In this document: positions 60,214 through 64,000 of the stretch, piece by piece | Layout: each line of letters opens with the position of its first letter | How positions within the stretch are numbered: position 1 is the first letter of the stretch | NCBI GenBank assembly: GCA_963678465.1 | Contig: OY782858.1 | Location: 3,286,001 to 3,350,000 of the forward strand | Source of the DNA: Paludibacter sp963678465 | GTDB taxonomy: Bacteria > Bacteroidota > Bacteroidia > Bacteroidales > Paludibacteraceae | Direction of reading: 5' to 3' | Length of the DNA stretch: 64,000 nt | The notes under the pieces: model-generated | Seen by the model: the letters and a program-made list of their open reading frames with translations, nothing else | Database searches by the model: none | What the model was told of the DNA's origin: nothing | Position numbers and translations under genes: made by a program

Positions 60214-61259
60214 TGGCAAAGATAAATCCTGCATTTGGAAAAGAACTGAACAAATATGGTGCTGTGAACTTCAACGCCTGCTACAACTGTGGTAATTGTA
60301 CAGCTGTATGTTCACTATCGACTGAAGATGATTCGTTTCCGCGCGAAATGGTGCGATTGAGCGCTCTTGGACTCGAAGAAGATATCAAAGCATCTCTCAA
60401 GCCCTGGGAATGTTACTATTGTGGCGAATGTTCTACGCATTGTCCGCAAGAAGCCAATCCGGGTGAATTGATGATGTCGCTCCGCAGATATTTGACAGCA
60501 AAATATGATTGGACAGGGCTTTCGGGGCTTATGTACAAATCACTACCCATAAGTCTGGCAGCTTTTATTCTTACATTCGTTGGGGTAATAGCGTTCGTTG
60601 TGTCGGTTGGTTTTGAACTGGAGAAAATGGTTCACTTTGGTCACCTATTCGAAATGATAGCCATCGGAACCGTTGGCTTGGTTATTTTATTACCTAACGT
60701 GGCACGCATGTGGTACTTTACTATTCTGAAACCGAAAGTAAAGGTGTCGTTGGGTAAGTACGTAAAAAGCATGGGCGAGTTATTCATACACATGTTTACA
60801 CAAAAACGGGCCCTGGGCTGCGACGACAATCAGTTCCGTTGGTTCGAACACTTTATTCTGGTCATAGGCTACTTGTCCTTGCTGTTTACTACAGTGGTTT
60901 TGGACTGGTTTGCATCGCCACATTTATTTGTTATTATCTTAGGCTATGTGATGAGTGCCATCGTTTTTGTTGTAACTGTCGATTTTGTTCGTGGACGTAT
61001 TCAGGCTAAAAAAGAAGTGAGCAAACACTCGCAACCTTCGGATATTTTCTTTGTAGTATGGTTGTTCCTAATGGGATTAACTGCTTTTCTGGTTCGCCTG
61101 TTTATCGACATCGATATACTTGAAACAAACAAATGGCTGTACATTTTCCACCTGACAGTATTGGTTCAATGGGCATTGATCATTGTTCCTTTCGGAAAAT
61201 GGACGCACTTCCTTTATCGCTCATTTGCGATGTATTTTGCTAAATTGAAAGAAGAATAA
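60213..61259 (+). CDS. HdrC-like Fe-S / membrane cytochrome b fusion (QmoC-like)
   Basis: 348 residues. N-terminal HdrC part with two [4Fe-4S] sites (C23/26/29/33 in CYNCGNCTAVC and C67/70/73/77 in CYYCGECSTHCP), then about six membrane helices from residue 109. Histidines near the membrane (VHFGHLFE, WFEHFIL, YIFHLTVLVQW, WTHFLYRS) are suited to heme b, as in QmoC, HdrE and NarI-type subunits. It should connect the two HdrA-like proteins to menaquinone at the inner membrane. Last gene of the cluster; a terminator follows. Confidence 0.92.
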   Translation: MAKINPAFGKELNKYGAVNFNACYNCGNCTAVCSLSTEDDSFPREMVRLSALGLEEDIKASLKPWECYYCGECSTHCPQEANPGELMMSLRRYLTAKYDWTGLSGLMYKSLPISLAAFILTFVGVIAFVVSVGFELEKMVHFGHLFEMIAIGTVGLVILLPNVARMWYFTILKPKVKVSLGKYVKSMGELFIHMFTQKRALGCDDNQFRWFEHFILVIGYLSLLFTTVVLDWFASPHLFVIILGYVMSAIVFVVTVDFVRGRIQAKKEVSKHSQPSDIFFVVWLFLMGLTAFLVRLFIDIDILETNKWLYIFHLTVLVQWALIIVPFGKWTHFLYRSFAMYFAKLKEE

Positions 61260-61290
61260 TGTGCCAATAAGTCAATGTGCCAATAAAGAT

Positions 61291-61331
61291 AAAACCGGCT
61301 GAATTTCTGAGAAGAGATTCAGCCGTTTTTT
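61291..61331 (+). terminator. Terminator of the Hdr cluster
   Basis: CGGCTGAAT (61296-61304) pairs with ATTCAGCCG (61317-61325), A run before and seven T after. A 10-bp direct repeat (GTGCCAATAA, 61261 and 61277) lies between the last stop codon and this stem. Confidence 0.88.
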
Positions 61332-61456
61332 TATCCTATGCAACGAAAGTTAAATGAGTTGCATCTGTATTTTATGTTTTTTGTTCAATAATACAGTTCC
61401 ATCAAAAAGCGGAATTAAAAGCATCTAATCTATTTTTCACCATCAAAAATGCGCAT

Positions 61457-62917
61457 ATGAAAACAATTAAAAAAATCAGTTTTTTTGCAGTGTCGGTATT
61501 TCTGTTTTGGAGTTGTACGAGTTATGATGACTCAATGAATTATTCGTTTATGGATGGAATGTATGAGCCGGTCGAAACTGAAAAGTACAAGGATTACGAA
61601 GAAAATCCTTTTTTCAGCGTGAGCGAACATCCGGTTTCCACTTTCTCGGTCGATGCCGATGGTGGCGCTTATGCCAATATGCGTCGGTTTATGCATCTCG
61701 GTCAAACGCCTCCCAAAGCCGCTGTGCGCATCGAGGAGTTTATAAATTACTTTACTTTCGATTATGACAACCCCGCAGACAACGAAAATGTGGCGCTTAA
61801 TTCGGAACTTGCAGTTTGCCCCTGGAATGCCGAACATCATCTGATGCGCGTGGGGATGAAAGGCAAATCAATTCCCGAAAATGAAATGCCCAATTCCAAT
61901 TTTGTTTTCCTGATTGATGTTTCGGGGTCAATGAGTTCGCCCGATAAGCTTGAAGTGCTCAAAGCGGGATTTAAATTAATGACCGATCAGCTCAGGGATA
62001 ACGATAAAGTGGCCATTGTTACCTATGCAGGTGCCGCCGCCGTATTGCTACAGTCGACTAATGGCGATGAAAAATCGAAAATCAAAAAAGCAATTGATAA
62101 ATTAGGTGCTGGTGGTTCTACTGCCGGTGCCGAAGGCCTGATAACGGCTTACGAAATAGCACAGAAAAACTTTATTAAAAATGGAAATAACCGCATCATT
62201 ATTGGTTCGGATGGCGATTTCAACGTTGGCCCATCGTCAACCGAAGAGTTGATTAAATTGATCGAAGAAAAGCGGGAATCGGGGGTGTATATAACTGTTT
62301 TGGGCGTGGGCACCGGAAATCTGAACGACAATATGATGGAGCAGATTGCCAACAATGGCAACGGCAATTATGAATACATCGATAGCGCCGATGAACTTGT
62401 AAAAGTGTTTATCAACGAAAAATCAAAATTCTATACGGTGGCCAAAGATTCGAAAATACAAATCACCTTCAATCCCGATAAAGTGGCTTCTTACCGCTTG
62501 ATTGGTTACGAAAACCGTTCGCTGAACAATGAGGATTTTGTGAACGACTCCACCGATGCCGGTGAGATTGGTGCCGGACAAACAATTACGGCCCTTTACG
62601 AAGTGGCGTTAACTACCAACTTATCTGCCGGACCTTATGCGCAGTTCGATTTCCGTTACAAAAAACCCGGCGAAAGCCAAAGCCGTTTGCTGCAACACAG
62701 CATCAATAGCAGTCCAAAACAAATGGCTCAGGCGTCCGAGAATATGCGTTTCGCGGCTTCGCTCACTGCTTTTGGATTGATAATGAAACAATCGGCTCAC
62801 AAAGGCACAGCCGATAAACAAATGGTGCTCAACTTAGGCAGCACGGCCAAAACGTTCGATCCTAACGGATACAGATCGCAATTTATCGATATTGTAAATG
62901 AATGGAAACCTGACTAA
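61457..62917 (+). CDS. VWA-domain lipoprotein (YfbK/DUF3520 type)
   Basis: 486 residues. Lipoprotein signal with FLFWSC (Cys20), then the N-terminal VWA-associated region (STFSVDADGGAYANMRRF), a von Willebrand A domain with the MIDAS motif DVSGSMS (near 160), GGSTAGAEGL (the Thr loop) and SDGDFNVG, and a C-terminal DUF3520-type region (FRYKKPGES...AFGLIMKQSAH). A cell-surface or periplasmic metal-dependent adhesion or scaffold protein; partner unknown. No MoxR or BatA-type gene is adjacent. Confidence 0.9.
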   Translation: MKTIKKISFFAVSVFLFWSCTSYDDSMNYSFMDGMYEPVETEKYKDYEENPFFSVSEHPVSTFSVDADGGAYANMRRFMHLGQTPPKAAVRIEEFINYFTFDYDNPADNENVALNSELAVCPWNAEHHLMRVGMKGKSIPENEMPNSNFVFLIDVSGSMSSPDKLEVLKAGFKLMTDQLRDNDKVAIVTYAGAAAVLLQSTNGDEKSKIKKAIDKLGAGGSTAGAEGLITAYEIAQKNFIKNGNNRIIIGSDGDFNVGPSSTEELIKLIEEKRESGVYITVLGVGTGNLNDNMMEQIANNGNGNYEYIDSADELVKVFINEKSKFYTVAKDSKIQITFNPDKVASYRLIGYENRSLNNEDFVNDSTDAGEIGAGQTITALYEVALTTNLSAGPYAQFDFRYKKPGESQSRLLQHSINSSPKQMAQASENMRFAASLTAFGLIMKQSAHKGTADKQMVLNLGSTAKTFDPNGYRSQFIDIVNEWKPD

Positions 62918-62948
62918 TACCTTTACTTGTGTGTGTTTTTAATTTTGC

Positions 62949-62985
62949 AAAAGGCTCAGCAACCGAAATAATTGCTGAGCCTTTT
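62949..62985. terminator. Two-way terminator
   Basis: A 14-bp stem (62949-62962 with 62972-62985) with A and T runs, between the convergent VWA and sulfhydrylase genes. Confidence 0.9.
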
Positions 62986-63012
62986 TTGCGGAAATACCGA
63001 AATAAATGTCCG

Positions 63013-64000
63013 TTATTGTAATGCCTGTTTAAAGTCAAGATACAGGTCCTTCACATCTTCCAACCCTACCGAAATTCTGATCGTTTTGTCCGATACATTC
63101 ATTGCTTTACGTACTTCGGGAGTGAATGTTCCGAAAATGGTGCTGGCGGGGTGAATGGCGAGCGTTTTGTTGTCGAACAGGTTTGTGGCGCGTTTTACAA
63201 GTTTGAGCTTGTTCATAAAGCTGAAACAGGCTTCGCGGGAACTCAGGTTGAAAGTAAACATGGCTCCGGGGCGTTCACCAAATTGTTTTTTACTCAATTC
63301 GAAGTATTTGTTTTCGGGCAGTCCGGTATAGTTGACCGATTCTACTTCGGGGAATTGTGCTACCAAATGCACTAATTCCAAACAATTGGCAGTTGCTTTC
63401 TCGTATCGGAGCGACATGGTTTCCAGCCCCAGCGTTTGCATATAAGCCACCTGAGGAGTCATGTAAGCGCCTAAGTTTCTGTGTATTTCTTTTCTGAGTT
63501 TCGTTGTAAATGTCATTAAGCCAAATTCTTTGGCCAATGTATGCAGTTTTGGCGACGACGACCAGTTAAAAGTGCCATAATCCAGAATTAAACCTCCCAG
63601 GCTTGTTGCACCACCCGAAATATATTTGGTGCTCGATACAATTTCTATATCAATGCCAAAATCTTTTGCTTTAAAAGCGCAAAATGGAATGATAGTAGTA
63701 TCGGCAATCAAAGGAACGTTGTTGGATTTGGTAATTTTCGAAAGTGCACTCAAATCAGCTACTTCCATTTGAGGATTTGTAATGATTTCCAGAAAAACAG
63801 CACAGGTGTTATTGTCTATTTGCGCCTCAACTTCATCGGGGTTGGTGAGGTTGCAAAACCTGATCTCAACTCCAAACGCTGCCAGTGTATTTGCAAAAAA
63901 TGAATAAGTGTTGCCGAACAGGTGGCGCGAAGTGACGATATTACTTCCCGTCTGAGCTATAGTTATCAACGTATTCGAAATGGCAGCCATGCCCGAATTT
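63013..64000 (-). CDS. Cys/Met-metabolism PLP enzyme (O-acetylhomoserine sulfhydrylase-like), 5' end outside window
   Basis: Trans-sulfuration family PLP enzyme; 329 codons visible, reading open to the window edge (NSGMAAISNTL, the family SSGMAAI motif, so the start is missing). Seen: DTTIIPFCAFKAKDFGIDIEIVSSTKYISGG with the PLP-binding Lys, and GLETMSLRYEKATANCLEL. This fits O-acetylhomoserine aminocarboxypropyltransferase (metY) or a close relative such as metB; choosing needs the missing part. About 90 N-terminal residues are expected upstream. Confidence 0.88.
   Translation of the reverse strand, partial: NSGMAAISNTLITIAQTGSNIVTSRHLFGNTYSFFANTLAAFGVEIRFCNLTNPDEVEAQIDNNTCAVFLEIITNPQMEVADLSALSKITKSNNVPLIADTTIIPFCAFKAKDFGIDIEIVSSTKYISGGATSLGGLILDYGTFNWSSSPKLHTLAKEFGLMTFTTKLRKEIHRNLGAYMTPQVAYMQTLGLETMSLRYEKATANCLELVHLVAQFPEVESVNYTGLPENKYFELSKKQFGERPGAMFTFNLSSREACFSFMNKLKLVKRATNLFDNKTLAIHPASTIFGTFTPEVRKAMNVSDKTIRISVGLEDVKDLYLDFKQALQ

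Noticed and set aside
55204..61259. Dissimilatory sulfate reduction island
   Set aside because: No aprAB, sat, dsrAB or dsrC gene is present; only the Qmo/Hdr-like electron-transfer part and sulfur carriers are seen.
1..64000. tRNA and rRNA genes
   Set aside because: I looked for T-arm-like GTTCGA words with matching acceptor stems and for rRNA landmarks and found none that fold; a covariance search was not possible.

Overview
The window reads as one stretch of chromosome from an anaerobic member of the Bacteroidota, most likely Bacteroidales. The evidence is the LpxC-FabZ fusion, the repeated promoter form TTTG-N19-TAnnTTTG, A/T-rich leaders with few Shine-Dalgarno sequences, a DUF5686/carboxypeptidase-regulatory protein and a large alpha-2-macroglobulin. 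I saw no rRNA, no tRNA, no CRISPR array and no phage. Most of the window is ordinary core genome with accessory features set into it.

Layout. 1-6.3 kb (minus): dgkA (cut by the window edge), efp, argR-GNAT-argG, rny, and zapA with a coiled-coil partner; a terminator-tailed structured RNA candidate lies between zapA and rny. 6.5-13 kb (minus): glnS, then lipid A genes HD-lpxD-lpxC/fabZ-lpxA. 13.4-18.4 kb (minus): prfB with its programmed +1 frameshift, a PAP2-like membrane protein, rpoN, and a 5'-nucleotidase split into two genes. 18.9-22.5 kb (plus): a TPR protein and a peroxide cassette of two thiol peroxidases around an OhrR-type repressor, with an operator-like inverted repeat at the first promoter, then two lipoprotein genes. 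22.5-25 kb (minus): DUF5686 protein.

25.3-32.4 kb (minus): a leucine operon leuA-leuC-[GxxExxY]-leuD-leuA2-leuB. It is preceded by a perfect promoter, a Leu/Ile-rich 20-residue leader peptide and a terminator, which is a complete attenuator. A GxxExxY nuclease-like gene sits between leuC and leuD inside 29-bp near-perfect inverted repeats. 32.5-46.7 kb (minus except the DUF4130 gene): pabB-pabC, a sphingomyelinase-like hydrolase, rhlE, an orphan DUF4130 repair gene, a serine hydrolase, a nitrilase, serS, rplU-rpmA with a structured leader, radA with a HipA-like/DUF3037 pair, a 31-residue membrane peptide and a MATE exporter. 46.9-53.6 kb (plus): alpha-2-macroglobulin and TauE/SafE. 53.6-55.2 kb (minus): tcdA and a Crp/Fnr regulator.

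55.3-61.3 kb (plus): the most interesting region. It is a DsrE2-TusA-MvhD-HdrA-HdrA-winged helix-HdrC/membrane cluster that resembles a split Qmo complex joined to sulfur-carrier proteins. It is divergent from the Crp/Fnr gene across a perfect TGTGA-N6-TCACA site that overlaps the regulator's own -33 element. The parts imply transfer of electrons between a cytoplasmic sulfur or thiol couple and membrane quinone. No aprAB, sat or dsrAB is present in the window. 61.4-64 kb: a VWA lipoprotein (plus) and a truncated MetY/MetB-type sulfhydrylase (minus).

A G/C-rich palindromic repeat occurs three times as inverted pairs (28.0, 41.5 and 59.9 kb), in a REPIN-like arrangement. Two of the pairs supply N-terminal codons to neighbouring genes.
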